NCBI RefSeq assembly: GCF_031179285.1
Contig: NZ_JAPSHY010000013.1
Span: 1-48,237 of the forward strand
Source: Microbacterium sp.
GTDB taxonomy: Bacteria; Actinomycetota; Actinomycetes; Actinomycetales; Microbacteriaceae
Length of the DNA stretch: 48,237 nucleotides
Direction: 5' to 3'
Every line of letters begins with the position of its first letter. Within the stretch, counting starts at the first letter, position 1. The notes beneath the pieces are model-generated. The model was not told the origin of the DNA. It was given only the letters and a program-made list of their open reading frames with translations, and searched no databases. The translations under genes and the position numbers were made by a program. Shown piece after piece: positions 24,192-32,345 of this stretch.

Positions 24192-24806
24192 TCAGGAGAC
24201 CGGTTGACGCAGGATCGTCCGCAGCTTCGCCGGCTCGACCCTGCGCATGTCGCTGAGGTAGATCTCGTGGTGACGGCCGCGCATGGTCAGGCCGTTCTCG
24301 GGGATGTACCGGTGGTGCATCTCCTCCAGCAGGGGGGCCTCGTCGTCGAAGGAGCCGACGTGCAACGTCTGCACGCACCTGCCCTCCTCGAGGGTGTCGA
24401 GCCGCACGGATCCCACGGCGGGCGAGACATCCTTCTTCTTCGAGACGGCCGCCACCGCCGCCTCGAACATCCCGGGGGTGACGTGATCGGGCACCATGAT
24501 CATGAGCGTCCAGAGCCACGCGGACTTGTCGCGCCGTGACGTGAACGATTCCATGTCGTCGGCGTGCCAGAGGCCTTCCAGCGGCATGACCACGGTGTCG
24601 ACTCCGAGATCCCTCCTGCTGGCGAACTTCAGCGTGTATGCGAGGGGATACAGCGCCGTCACCGCATCCGTGTACGCGGGAGCCGAGTTCGGGTCGCCCG
24701 CGCCGTCGATCATCAGGTACTGCATGGGCGGCACGTCGACCACCCGGAACACGCCCTTCTTCGCCTGATACGCGTCCAGCTTCTTCTTGAGGTCTATCGC
24801 AGCCAT
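24192..24806 (-). CDS. GyrI-like small-molecule-binding domain protein
   Basis: 204 residues. It starts MAAIDLKKKLDAYQAKKGVF and then VPPMQYLMIDGAGDPNSAPA, the characteristic N terminus of the stand-alone GyrI-like group. The two SHS2-like repeats follow (TALYPLAYTLKFASRRDLGV, CVQTLHVGSFDDEAPLLEEM). The conserved Glu/Trp pair in PLEGLWH could bind a ligand or, as reported for some relatives, support a hydrolase activity. No DNA-binding domain is fused. GGAGG precedes the ATG. Function unknown. Confidence 0.85.
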   Translation of the reverse strand: MAAIDLKKKLDAYQAKKGVFRVVDVPPMQYLMIDGAGDPNSAPAYTDAVTALYPLAYTLKFASRRDLGVDTVVMPLEGLWHADDMESFTSRRDKSAWLWTLMIMVPDHVTPGMFEAAVAAVSKKKDVSPAVGSVRLDTLEEGRCVQTLHVGSFDDEAPLLEEMHHRYIPENGLTMRGRHHEIYLSDMRRVEPAKLRTILRQPVS

Positions 24807-24862
24807 CGCCTCACTCCTCCACCTGCCGGTCTGTTCAATCGCCGGGTCCGCCGCAGCGGGGC

Positions 24863-24997
24863 TCAGAGCTCGACGGGCGGAGCAGGTTCCGCCTCGGCGA
24901 TCTCAGGATGGCGGGCGAGATTGACGATCGCGGCGATCAGCCCGCCCCAGACCGTGACCATGGCGATGATCATCATGATGATGGCTGCGGTGGTCAT
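24863..24997 (-). CDS. Small subunit of NSS-family amino-acid transporter (MetS-like)
   Basis: 44 residues. MTTAAIIMMIIAMVTVWGGL and IAAIVNLARHP form the single membrane helix and polar exit typical of MetS, the small subunit of the Corynebacterium MetPS methionine/alanine importer. The tail is acidic and Pro-rich. The ATG overlaps the stop of the large transporter gene (ATGA at 24997-24994), as expected for a coupled stoichiometric partner. It is too short for most gene finders. Confidence 0.85.
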   Translation of the reverse strand: MTTAAIIMMIIAMVTVWGGLIAAIVNLARHPEIAEAEPAPPVEL

Positions 24998-26619
24998 GCT
25001 CCCGCTCCCCTCTGCGCCGAAGACGGCTGTATTGTGACGGCGCCCGTCTCCGGATCGGGCGCGTAGTGCTCGTCGACGAGGAAATCGTCGTACTCGGGAT
25101 CGTCCTTCGCGTGCGAGCGTCCGCTCCATGGCAGCAGCGACAGCAGCACCGCGAACACCACGAGCGCTATGACCATGCCCCATCCGAAGACGCCCAGGAA
25201 CCACCCGGGGTACCCGCTGTAAGGCTCAGCGGTCTTCGCGATCAGCTCGGTGACGAAAAGGTAGCCGAGAACGATCGGTGCCAGCGCCCCGACGAGCACC
25301 TTCCACAGGATGCCCACCCGGAAGCTGGAGCGTCGGTTGAGGTGTTCCTGCAGAGCCGGCAGCTTGTGCAACAGCCAGGACACGAGGATGACCGCCACGA
25401 GCGCGACAGCCATGATGCCGAAGGAGTTCACGAACGCGTCGGCCGTGTCGAGCACGGAGAGCGCGGTCGTCGTGGAGAAGAGCGCCATCGAGATCACCGC
25501 GAGCGGGATCGACACCGTCAGCGTCGTGCGAAGGCGCCCCCAGCCCAGCTTGTCCTGCAGGGCGGCGACGATGACCTCGAGGATCGAGATGAGCGAGGTG
25601 ACTCCCGCGAACACCAGCGCGCCGAAGAAGAGCACTCCGATGATCGAGCCGCCGGTCGCCTGCGAGACGATCGTCGGGAACGCGACGAACGCGAGTCCGA
25701 TGCCCGAGGTCGCCACCCCCGCGACGTCGGTCGCCTGCGCCTGCGCCATGAATCCGAGAGCGGCGAACACGCCGATGCCGGCGAGGATCTCGAATCCCGA
25801 GTTCGCGAACGCGACGACGAGTCCGGAGCCGGTGAGGTCGGTCTTGCGCTTCAGATACGACGAGTACGTCACCATGATGCCGAAGGCGACCGACAGCGAG
25901 AAGAAGATGTGACCGTATGCCGAGGCCCACACGGCCGGGTCGGCCAGCGCCTCCCAGTTCGGCGTGAAGAAGGCGTTGAGGCCGTCCATCGCCCCGGGCA
26001 GGAACAGCGCCTGGACGACGAGGATCGCGAACATGACCGTGAGCAGGGGCATGAGGATGAGGTTCGCTCGACCGATGCCGCGCTTGACGCCCAGCGCCAT
26101 GATGACGATGACGACGAGCCAGACGGCGATGAGCGGCAAGCCGACCTGAGGCACGAAATCGAGGGAGACTCCGACGTCGGCGACATCCGCCGACTGCAGG
26201 AAGTCGCTGAAGAAGAAGTCGTTCTCGTTGCCCGCGCCCCATGTCAACTGCGCCGAGAACCACGTGTACATCGCGGCCCACGCGATGATCACGGCGTAGT
26301 AGACCGCGATGATCACGCAGATGAGGACCTGCCACCATCCCAGCGGCTCCGCCGCGCGGTGCATGCGCCGGAAGGCGAGCGGCGCCGACCCCCGGAAGCG
26401 ATGTCCGATGGCGTAGTCGAAGAACAGCAGCGGGATGCCCGCCGTCAGCAGCGCGCACAGGTAGGGGATGAGGAAGGCCCCACCGCCGCCCTCGTAGGCG
26501 ACGTAGGGGAAGCGCCAGATGTTGCCGAGACCGACAGCCGAGCCGATGGCCGAGAGGATGAAGACGTTCCGCGAGCCGAAGGCTTCACGTCTGGGAGTCC
26601 GAGTCGTTGCTGTCGCCAT
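24994..26619 (-). CDS. Sodium-dependent NSS-family amino-acid transporter (MetP-like)
   Basis: 541 residues with about 11-12 membrane helices. The first helix reads GSRNVFILSAIGSAVGLGNI, followed by WRFPY, the family hallmark forming the Na+ and substrate sites. GGGAFLIPYL is the second conserved block. The cytoplasmic C-terminal tail is long and acidic (ending PSSAQRGAGA). The adjacent MetS-like subunit points to the MetP/MetS type, which imports methionine and alanine in Corynebacterium; the substrate here is inferred. Confidence 0.93.
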   Translation of the reverse strand: MATATTRTPRREAFGSRNVFILSAIGSAVGLGNIWRFPYVAYEGGGGAFLIPYLCALLTAGIPLLFFDYAIGHRFRGSAPLAFRRMHRAAEPLGWWQVLICVIIAVYYAVIIAWAAMYTWFSAQLTWGAGNENDFFFSDFLQSADVADVGVSLDFVPQVGLPLIAVWLVVIVIMALGVKRGIGRANLILMPLLTVMFAILVVQALFLPGAMDGLNAFFTPNWEALADPAVWASAYGHIFFSLSVAFGIMVTYSSYLKRKTDLTGSGLVVAFANSGFEILAGIGVFAALGFMAQAQATDVAGVATSGIGLAFVAFPTIVSQATGGSIIGVLFFGALVFAGVTSLISILEVIVAALQDKLGWGRLRTTLTVSIPLAVISMALFSTTTALSVLDTADAFVNSFGIMAVALVAVILVSWLLHKLPALQEHLNRRSSFRVGILWKVLVGALAPIVLGYLFVTELIAKTAEPYSGYPGWFLGVFGWGMVIALVVFAVLLSLLPWSGRSHAKDDPEYDDFLVDEHYAPDPETGAVTIQPSSAQRGAGA

Positions 26620-26670
26620 GTCCGCGACCCTACCGGAGTCGGCGGTCGCGGGTCTCCCTCGGCTCGCCGA

Positions 26671-27726
26671 TCAGCGCTCGGGCGAGCCCCAGCGGCGGAC
26701 CGTCCGAGCGACGCCGAGAGCGGTCAGGATCATCGCGGCGACGATCGTCGCGACCAGCACGATCAGGGTCACGTTGCCGTCGATGTACGGCTCGACCCAT
26801 CGCGTCAGATCGACCTCGCCGAAATTCAGCGGTCGCCCGGTCACGAACACGTCGACGATCGGGCCGATCACCCAGCCGAACACGCCGGAGAGCGCCGTCA
26901 CAGCCGCTGCCGTGTAGAAGTCGTTGCCCGGCAGGTACCGGATCAAGAGGGCGACGAGCCAGGCGAAAGCGAGGACGATCCCGATGATCGGCAGGGCGAG
27001 GTCGACGAACGAGCCCTCGGCGCCGATGCGGACCAGGACGACGGAGACGTACAGCGGCAGTGCCACGCTGATCACGGCGAGTGTCAGCACGGTGCGATGG
27101 CTGCGCAGCGGCTCGGGCAGACCGATGTCGCGCAGGGCGAACGGCAGGAAGACGACGAGAGCCGCGAACAGCACGGAGGAGACGGCGACCGTGAGGAACT
27201 CTCCCCCGTACAGCAGGCGGATCACCCCGAGGAGCGAGATGAGAGACACGACGAAGCCGCCGAGCGTGATCCAGCCGCGCCACTTCGCGACGACCAACGG
27301 CAGCGTGGTGAGCGAGAACGCCGTGGCGACGGCCGCGAGTACGACCCAGAACCAGGTGAGTGTGTGCTGCACCGTGAGGTTGACGATGAAGGCGGCCAGC
27401 AGTCCGATCGCATAGACCGCGCCGGTGCCGCGCAGAACAGCACTGCGCCAGCGCCGGTAGCTCTGCGCCTGATATTCGGTGATGGGGGATTCGTCGTCGT
27501 CGCTGGCGGTGAGCAGTTCGCCCTCGCTGACACCCAGCGCCTCGGCGAGACCGATGACGACCGAGATGTCGGGATACGAGAGTCCGCGCTCCCACTTCGA
27601 GACGGCTGATTCGGTGACGAAGAGTCGTTCGGCGAGTTCTCGCTGGGTGAAGCCCGCGAGACGCCGCTTGGCTGCGACGAACTGGCCGAAGGCGATCTTC
27701 GACTGAGAACTGCTGGCAGGTGACAT
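26671..27726 (-). CDS. XRE-family HTH domain fused to a multi-pass membrane domain
   Basis: 351 residues. Residues 10-75 form a canonical XRE/Cro helix-turn-helix (AAKRRLAGFTQRELAERLFV, TESAVSKWERGLSYPDISVV). After a linker (TASDDDESPITEYQAQSYRR) come about seven or eight hydrophobic helices to near the C terminus. The protein is therefore predicted to be a membrane-tethered DNA-binding protein. The ATG at 27726 is preceded by AGGTGAG. It is divergent from the unusual cytochrome b gene with a 169-bp shared upstream region, so it might regulate it. The sensed signal is unknown. Confidence 0.85.
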   Translation of the reverse strand: MSPASSSQSKIAFGQFVAAKRRLAGFTQRELAERLFVTESAVSKWERGLSYPDISVVIGLAEALGVSEGELLTASDDDESPITEYQAQSYRRWRSAVLRGTGAVYAIGLLAAFIVNLTVQHTLTWFWVVLAAVATAFSLTTLPLVVAKWRGWITLGGFVVSLISLLGVIRLLYGGEFLTVAVSSVLFAALVVFLPFALRDIGLPEPLRSHRTVLTLAVISVALPLYVSVVLVRIGAEGSFVDLALPIIGIVLAFAWLVALLIRYLPGNDFYTAAAVTALSGVFGWVIGPIVDVFVTGRPLNFGEVDLTRWVEPYIDGNVTLIVLVATIVAAMILTALGVARTVRRWGSPER

Positions 27727-27895
27727 GTACTCACCTAATCACCGGACGACGACGGATGCCGAGGGATACCGCTGATCCCGCACTCGACCATCTGGCCAGT
27801 GGCGCAATCACGCGGTGGGAGCTGTCGATGTCACATCTTCGGGCGCGGCGGTGTCTTCCTGATGAGAGCGACATGAGGAGCACTGATGCAGGACC

Positions 27896-29419
27896 ATGAC
27901 CCCCAGACCCGCTGAGCCGATGAGCCGACGACTGTCCGTCACCGATCGGTTGGCTGCCCGGATCCACGAATCCACCGTCTTCGGCTGGCGCGTGGCGGAT
28001 GTCGAGCGTGCCCTGCGCCGGCGGCCGGCGCCCACCCACTGGACGAACCTGTTCGGCGTCGTGACGATCGCCTGCATCGTGGTGGTGACCCTGACAGGGG
28101 TGCTGCTGATGTTCTTCTACACGCCCTCGAGCGCCGCCACGACCTACACGGGGGACTACGCGCCTCTTCGTGGCGCGACGGTGTCACAGGCGTTCGACTC
28201 CACGATGCGCGTCACCTTCGACGTGCCGGGGGGTCTGCTGATCCGTCAGGCCCATCACTGGTCCGGGCTGCTGCTGCCGGCGTCGATCATCGTGCAGCTT
28301 CTGGCATCGTTCTTCACCGGGGCGTTCCGCCGCCCCCGTCGAGGTCTCTGGGTGCTGCTGTTCCTCCTCTTCATCGTCAGCCTCGCCGGCGGCTGGAGCG
28401 GCTACGCCCTGCCTGACGACATGCTCTCGGGAACCGGGCTTCGCATCACGGAAGGGATCGCTCTCGGTGTCCCGTTCATCGGCACCTGGCTGTCGTCTCT
28501 GCTGTTCGGCGGGCCCTTCCCCGGCAGGATCATCGAGCACCTCTATCCGCTCCACGTCGCCATCGTCCCTGCGCTGCTGATCGCGCTGGTGGTGCTGCGT
28601 GCGCTCGGCGCTCTCCGACAGCGGCCCGCGCAGTTCCCCGGCCCGGGTCGGACCGAGGACAATGTCGTCGGCGTGCCCCTGATTCCGGTGGCAGCCGCCC
28701 GCGCGAGCGGTCTCTTCGCGATCGTGTGCGGACTGCTCCTGCTCATCTCGACCCTGGTGACGGTGAATCCCATCTGGCTCTACGGACCCGCCTCGCCGGG
28801 GGACGCCTCCGCCGGCAGTCAGCCCGACTGGTACACCGGCTTCCTCGACGGAGCCCTTCGCCTCGTCCCTCCCGGATGGGAGTTCGAGTGGCTCGATCGC
28901 ACCTGGACTCTGGCTGTCGTCGCGCCCCTCGTCGTGGTGACGCTCTACCTCGCCGTCATCGCCGCCTACCCCTTCCTCGAGGAGTGGATCACCGGCGACA
29001 GGCGCGATCACCATCTCCTCGACCGTCCGCGCAACGCCCCGACACGCACGGGAATCGGAGTCGCCGGCATGGCCTTCTACGGTGTGCTGTGGGGCGCGGC
29101 CAGCGCGGATCTCATCGCGACGCACTTCTCCCTGGCGCTCGAGCATGTGATCGTGGCGTTCCAGGTGCTTCTGTTCGTGGCTCCCCCACTCGGGTACTCC
29201 ATCACCAGGCGCCTGTGCCTGGGGTTGCAGCGCAAGGACAGGGAGATCCGGCGGCATGGATACGAGACCGGCCGGATCATTCGGCTGCCCGGAGGCGAGT
29301 ACGTGGAGGAGCATCGGCCGCTCGACCCGCTCGAGCGAGCGCGTCGCCCCCTGCCCGAGGACTCGAGAGCGGCCAGCGAGCCTGTGCGCGAGGTCAGCAG
29401 CTACGCGAGCACGCGGTAG
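27896..29419 (+). CDS. Stand-alone QcrB-like cytochrome b lacking the heme bH ligands
   Basis: 507 residues resembling actinobacterial QcrB (cytochrome b of the bcc complex), with its helices, RRPRRGLWVLL, LPDDMLSGTGLR, QFPGPGRTEDNVVG and the AYPFLEEWITGD region. The quinol-site motif reads PDWY (SQPDWYTGF), as in actinobacteria. The heme bL ligand pair is kept: H120 (RQAHHW) and H220 (LYPLHV). The partner positions for heme bH, 14 and 15 residues further, are Gln134 (IIVQLLASFF) and Arg235 (VVLRALG) instead of His. No qcrA, qcrC or ctaE is adjacent. ATG 27896 is preceded by AGGA. It overlaps the convergent reductase gene by 19 bp at the 3' end. The function is probably not a normal Q cycle. 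Confidence 0.88.
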   Translation: MTPRPAEPMSRRLSVTDRLAARIHESTVFGWRVADVERALRRRPAPTHWTNLFGVVTIACIVVVTLTGVLLMFFYTPSSAATTYTGDYAPLRGATVSQAFDSTMRVTFDVPGGLLIRQAHHWSGLLLPASIIVQLLASFFTGAFRRPRRGLWVLLFLLFIVSLAGGWSGYALPDDMLSGTGLRITEGIALGVPFIGTWLSSLLFGGPFPGRIIEHLYPLHVAIVPALLIALVVLRALGALRQRPAQFPGPGRTEDNVVGVPLIPVAAARASGLFAIVCGLLLLISTLVTVNPIWLYGPASPGDASAGSQPDWYTGFLDGALRLVPPGWEFEWLDRTWTLAVVAPLVVVTLYLAVIAAYPFLEEWITGDRRDHHLLDRPRNAPTRTGIGVAGMAFYGVLWGAASADLIATHFSLALEHVIVAFQVLLFVAPPLGYSITRRLCLGLQRKDREIRRHGYETGRIIRLPGGEYVEEHRPLDPLERARRPLPEDSRAASEPVREVSSYASTR

Positions 29420-29943
29420 CGCAGGTGGACCTCGCCGGCGAAGGCCGACGTGTCCAGACGCTCGAGCGTGAGCGGAGTGCTGAGCCCTGCCAGGAGCGGG
29501 ATTCCCTTTCCGAGCACGACCGGCGCGACATGCAGCACGATCTCGTCGACGAGCCCCTGTTCGAGGCACTGCCGAGCGATCGTGCCCCCGAGAACGCTCA
29601 CCCACTTCTCGCCCGCGGCCTGTCTGGCTGCGGCGACGGCTTCGGCCACATCGTCGACGACGAAAGAGTAAGTGACCCCGTGCTTCTCGATCGGCTCGCG
29701 GGGGCTGCGCGTCATGAGGAAGACCGGCACGCCGGCGATGCCTCCGTACGGCGTCTCCCCCTCTTCGATGGTCTGCGATCGATTGGCACCGCCCACCACC
29801 GCGCCGAGCTCCTCGATGAGCCCGGCCACGAGAGCTTCGTCAGCGGGAACCACGGGGAACCCGCTCATCCAGTCCATCCCCCCGCTCTCGTCGGCCATGA
29901 ATCCGTCCAGAGACACGGTCGCGTGAATCATCACCTTCGCCAT
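29401..29943 (-). CDS. Dihydrofolate-reductase-like protein (RibD C-terminal fold)
   Basis: 180 residues. MAKVMIHATVSLDGFMADES is the family N terminus. VVGGANRSQTIEE and WVSVLGGTIARQCLEQGLVD are the nucleotide-site blocks, and VAPVVLGKGIPLLAG is the C-terminal strand. The start has GAGAAGG upstream. Two palindromic TetR-type operators lie 34-100 bp upstream, so this gene is a likely target of the TetR protein at 32373. Its last 19 bp overlap the cytochrome b gene. Confidence 0.88.
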   Translation of the reverse strand: MAKVMIHATVSLDGFMADESGGMDWMSGFPVVPADEALVAGLIEELGAVVGGANRSQTIEEGETPYGGIAGVPVFLMTRSPREPIEKHGVTYSFVVDDVAEAVAAARQAAGEKWVSVLGGTIARQCLEQGLVDEIVLHVAPVVLGKGIPLLAGLSTPLTLERLDTSAFAGEVHLRYRVLA

Positions 29944-29977
29944 TGCCTTCTCCTCGGCAGTCGTCCCGCTCGCTAAA

Positions 29978-29995
29978 GTGAGTCGGTCGTCTCAC
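29978..29995. promoter_or_regulatory. TetR operator copy 1 (imperfect)
   Basis: GTGAGTCGGTCGTCTCAC: two 7-base arms GTGAGTC and GTCTCAC (one mismatch from symmetry) around 4 bases, 34 bp upstream of the reductase ATG at 29943. It has the same architecture as the copies at 30025 and 32335. Confidence 0.65.
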
Positions 29996-30015
29996 CTCAA
30001 CGAGAGCGTAGCCGC

Positions 30016-30067
30016 GGGCGAGCCATGAGTCAACTGACTCACCTCATCGGCATACTGGGAGCATGCC
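30016..30067. repeat. 52-bp imperfect direct repeat, copy 1 (tetR promoter-like)
   Basis: 45 of 52 positions match 32326-32377 without gaps, and the last 20 bases (30048-30067) are identical. It contains a GAGTC-N4-GACTC operator, a CATACT -10-like box and an ATG, exactly as at the tetR start, but here no regulator gene follows the ATG. The two copies bracket the YCII/DGPF/sigma-factor cassette. Confidence 0.85.
30025..30042. promoter_or_regulatory. TetR operator copy 2
   Basis: ATGAGTCAACTGACTCAC, with a perfect GAGTC-N4-GACTC core and the same layout as the operator in front of tetR. It sits between the reductase gene (29943) and the first YCII gene and is part of the 52-bp direct repeat. 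Confidence 0.75.
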
Positions 30068-30068
30068 G

Positions 30069-30419
30069 TCACGGCGCTTCGATCACTCCGCCGCTGTGCA
30101 CGGGGCGGACTTCGATTCCGCCACCGGTGAGCAGAGAGGGGTCTCTGCTGGCGAGATCGAGGGCCTCCTCGACGCTGGCGGCCTCGAGCACGTAGAAGCC
30201 GGCGACGACATGGCCGGTCGGATGGTAAGGCCCCTCGCGGGGGCCCTCAGCGCGAACCGTGCGAGCGTGCTCCCGCGGCAGCAGCGCGTACGCGAGCCTC
30301 ATCCGTCCCCGGGAAACCAGCGACTCGAAATGCTCGTCGCACTCTCTGAGCTCTTCCTTCGTGGCAGTGGGGGCGTGTCGTGAATCGTCGGCGTAGATCA
30401 ACACGGCGAACTGAGGCAT
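30069..30419 (-). CDS. YCII-family (DGPF-like) protein
   Basis: 116 residues. MPQFAVLIYADDSRHAPTAT is the YCII N terminus with a ferredoxin-like alpha/beta fold. The central block (GREGPYHPTGHVVAGFYVLE-like: EGPREGPYHPTGHVVAGFYV) corresponds to the DGPF position of the second protein but reads E-G-P-R. EAASVEEALDLASRDPSLL is the C-terminal helix. YCII proteins are often small-molecule-binding or lyase-like, and most are uncharacterised. It is the last gene of the ECF sigma operon, 30 bp after its DGPF paralogue. Confidence 0.88.
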   Translation of the reverse strand: MPQFAVLIYADDSRHAPTATKEELRECDEHFESLVSRGRMRLAYALLPREHARTVRAEGPREGPYHPTGHVVAGFYVLEAASVEEALDLASRDPSLLTGGGIEVRPVHSGGVIEAP

Positions 30420-30449
30420 CTGTGTTCCTCGTCTACGGGAGATCGGATG

Positions 30450-30806
30450 TCAGGACTCATCCCAAGGCAGCGCGACGACCGGCAGGATGTAGATGCGTCC
30501 GAGGATGGCCGTCGGGTGCTTGGCCATGTAGGCAGCCGCTTCCTCGATCGAATCGGCGTTGATGATGTCGTATCCCGCGAACCACTCTTTGAACTCAGGG
30601 AAGGGTCCATCGGTGACGAGGACCCGGCCATCGCGCACGGCGACCGATCTGGCGGCTTCGGGGCCGGCGACCGGCGCGCCGTCATGGAGCCGCCCGTCTT
30701 GCTGTCCTTCTGCGGCCCACTGTCCGAGGATGCGCTGATCGTCCTCCTGCGCAAGCGGGGCTCCAGTGGTATCGGTCATGTGGATCACGAGGTACTGGTT
30801 GCTCAT
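30450..30806 (-). CDS. DGPF (YCII-related) protein of an ECF42 locus
   Basis: 118 residues from ATG 30806 (MSNQYLVIHMTDTTGAPLAQ), with GCAAGGAG upstream. It contains the defining DGPF motif in VTDGPFPEFKEWFAG and the helix NADSIEEAAAYMAKHPTAIL. DGPF proteins are the conserved genomic partners of ECF42 sigma factors; their biochemical role is unknown. The start overlaps the sigma gene stop (ATGA). Reading further upstream in the same frame runs through the sigma gene and is not protein-like. Confidence 0.9.
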   Translation of the reverse strand: MSNQYLVIHMTDTTGAPLAQEDDQRILGQWAAEGQQDGRLHDGAPVAGPEAARSVAVRDGRVLVTDGPFPEFKEWFAGYDIINADSIEEAAAYMAKHPTAILGRIYILPVVALPWDES

Positions 30807-32089
30807 CGGCGTTGCTCCTTGCTTTCTCCCGCCCTCAGGCGGTGTGGTGGGTGGGTGAGTTGTGCGCGTCGTGTTCTCAGGTGGGCGACTTCGGCGGTGT
30901 TCGCCGCCAGGGGGATCGCACGGTCGTAGGCGTCGAGGGCTTCGCTCACGCGCCCGGCAGCGCGCAGGAGTTCTGCACGGGCGACGTGGAACGCGTGATG
31001 TCCGGCGAGGGCGCTCTCCAGTCGGTCGACGAGCAGGAGCCCCGCCTCCGGTGTGTCGCGTTCCGCGATGGCGATCGCCTTGTTCAATGCGACGATCGGG
31101 CCAGGGTCGATGATCTCCAACCGCGAGTACAGGTCTGCGATCTCCGACCAATCGGTGCATTCCGCACGCCTCGCTCGGACGTGCACCGCGTTGATCGCGG
31201 CGATGAGGAGATACCGACCGGCGGACCTGCCTTCCGCGGTATGCGTGTCGAACGCTGCCTGGCAGATCGAAAGCCCCTCGGTGATGAGCGACTGGTCCCA
31301 CGTGTCGCGGTTCTGCTCATCGAGGCGTACGAGACGACCTTCCACGGACAGCCGAGCGGGCGTGCGCGCTTCCGTGAGGAGCATGAGCGCAAGCAGTCCG
31401 GCGACCTCCGTGTCATCGGGCAGGAGCTCACGAGCGAGCCGGGTGAGGCGAATGGCTTCGGATGTCAGCTCGCGGCGGATCGGGTCCGTGCTGTCTCCCG
31501 AGGCGAAATACCCTTCGTTGAAGATGAGATACAGCACCGCGAGGACGCCGTCGATCCGAGCCGGAAGATCGGCGGCCGCCGGGACGCGGAAAGGAATGTG
31601 GGCGGCTCTGATCTTCGCTTTGGCCCGGCTGATCCGCTGCCCCATCGTGGTTTCCTGCACGAGGAATGCCTGCGCGATCTCGGCGACCGTCAGACCACCC
31701 ACCGCGCGGAGCGTCAGAGCGACTTGCGCGTCCTGGGACAGAGCCGGGTGGCAGCAGGTGAACAGCAGGCGCAGCCGATCATCGCCGACCGCGCCGACCG
31801 GCTCGGGGTCCGACGCGGCATTCACCAGCTGCGCATCCAGATGCTTCTGGTGCCGGTGCGCCTCCCTGCGGAGCCGGTCGATGGCCTTGCGGCGGGCTGT
31901 GGTCGTCAGCCATGCACCCGGTCTCGGCGGAACCCCCTCGACAGGCCAACGGGTCGCTGCCTCCGCGAACGCCTCCGCCGCCATGTCTTCTGCGATGTCG
32001 AGGTCGCCCAGCTTTCGAGCCAGGCCCGCCACGATCCGCGCCCACTCCTCTCGATGAGTGCGGGTGATCACCTCGGCCACGTCCGGCAT
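30803..32089 (-). CDS. ECF42-type RNA polymerase sigma factor with C-terminal extension
   Basis: 428 residues from ATG 32089 (MPDVAEVITRTHREEWARIV). The sigma-2 region is LARKLGDLDIAEDMAAEAFA and ATRWPVEGVPPRPGAWL; sigma-4 is LTLRAVGGLTVAEIAQAFLV with QRISRAKAKIR. The roughly 220-residue C-terminal part (LYLIFNEGYFASGDST, LARELLPDDTEVAGLLALML) is the TPR-like extension that replaces an anti-sigma factor in ECF42. The neighbouring DGPF genes confirm the group. Candidate self-promoters lie about 230 bp upstream at the TetR operator. A longer GTG start at 32152 is possible. Confidence 0.93.
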   Translation of the reverse strand: MPDVAEVITRTHREEWARIVAGLARKLGDLDIAEDMAAEAFAEAATRWPVEGVPPRPGAWLTTTARRKAIDRLRREAHRHQKHLDAQLVNAASDPEPVGAVGDDRLRLLFTCCHPALSQDAQVALTLRAVGGLTVAEIAQAFLVQETTMGQRISRAKAKIRAAHIPFRVPAAADLPARIDGVLAVLYLIFNEGYFASGDSTDPIRRELTSEAIRLTRLARELLPDDTEVAGLLALMLLTEARTPARLSVEGRLVRLDEQNRDTWDQSLITEGLSICQAAFDTHTAEGRSAGRYLLIAAINAVHVRARRAECTDWSEIADLYSRLEIIDPGPIVALNKAIAIAERDTPEAGLLLVDRLESALAGHHAFHVARAELLRAAGRVSEALDAYDRAIPLAANTAEVAHLRTRRAQLTHPPHRLRAGESKEQRR

Positions 32090-32299
32090 CACCTTCTGCC
32101 AGGCCCAACGGACATCACATGCATCGACATCACTCCGCTTCCCTGCTCTCACTCACTTGCACGGCCGCTTGCACGGACGACTCCGAACGCCGCTCCATCT
32201 CTGCGTTATACAAGAACAGTTGCATGAGTGGGTCGTTGATCATCGTCATCGCGCTCTCTCGTCAACTCCAGCAGGTGCTTTTCTTCCTTCACTTGATCT

Positions 32300-32345
32300 A
32301 CGAAGCAGGTCGTCCGATTTCGACAGGGCGAGCAGCGAGTCGACA
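32300..32345 (-). promoter_or_regulatory. Candidate ECF42 promoters (two, overlapping)
   Basis: Reading leftward: TGTCGA (32345-32340), 17 bases, CGA (32322-32320); and TGTCGA (32325-32320), 17 bases, CGT (32302-32300). From memory, ECF42 promoters carry TGTCGA at -35 and CG[A/T]C-like bases at -10. They would drive the sigma/DGPF operon with a leader of about 200 bases. The first -35 lies inside the TetR operator. Confidence 0.5.

Noticed and set aside
25066..27609. 847-codon open frame on the plus strand
   Set aside because: Shadow of the NSS transporter and HTH-membrane genes. Composition is nearly all R, D, E, H, Q and G, with no hydrophobic core.
30063..30383. Open frame starting at the repeated ATG downstream of operator copy 2
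   Set aside because: It reads through the antisense of the YCII gene and has no TetR-like helix-turn-helix. Only the promoter and start region are duplicated.
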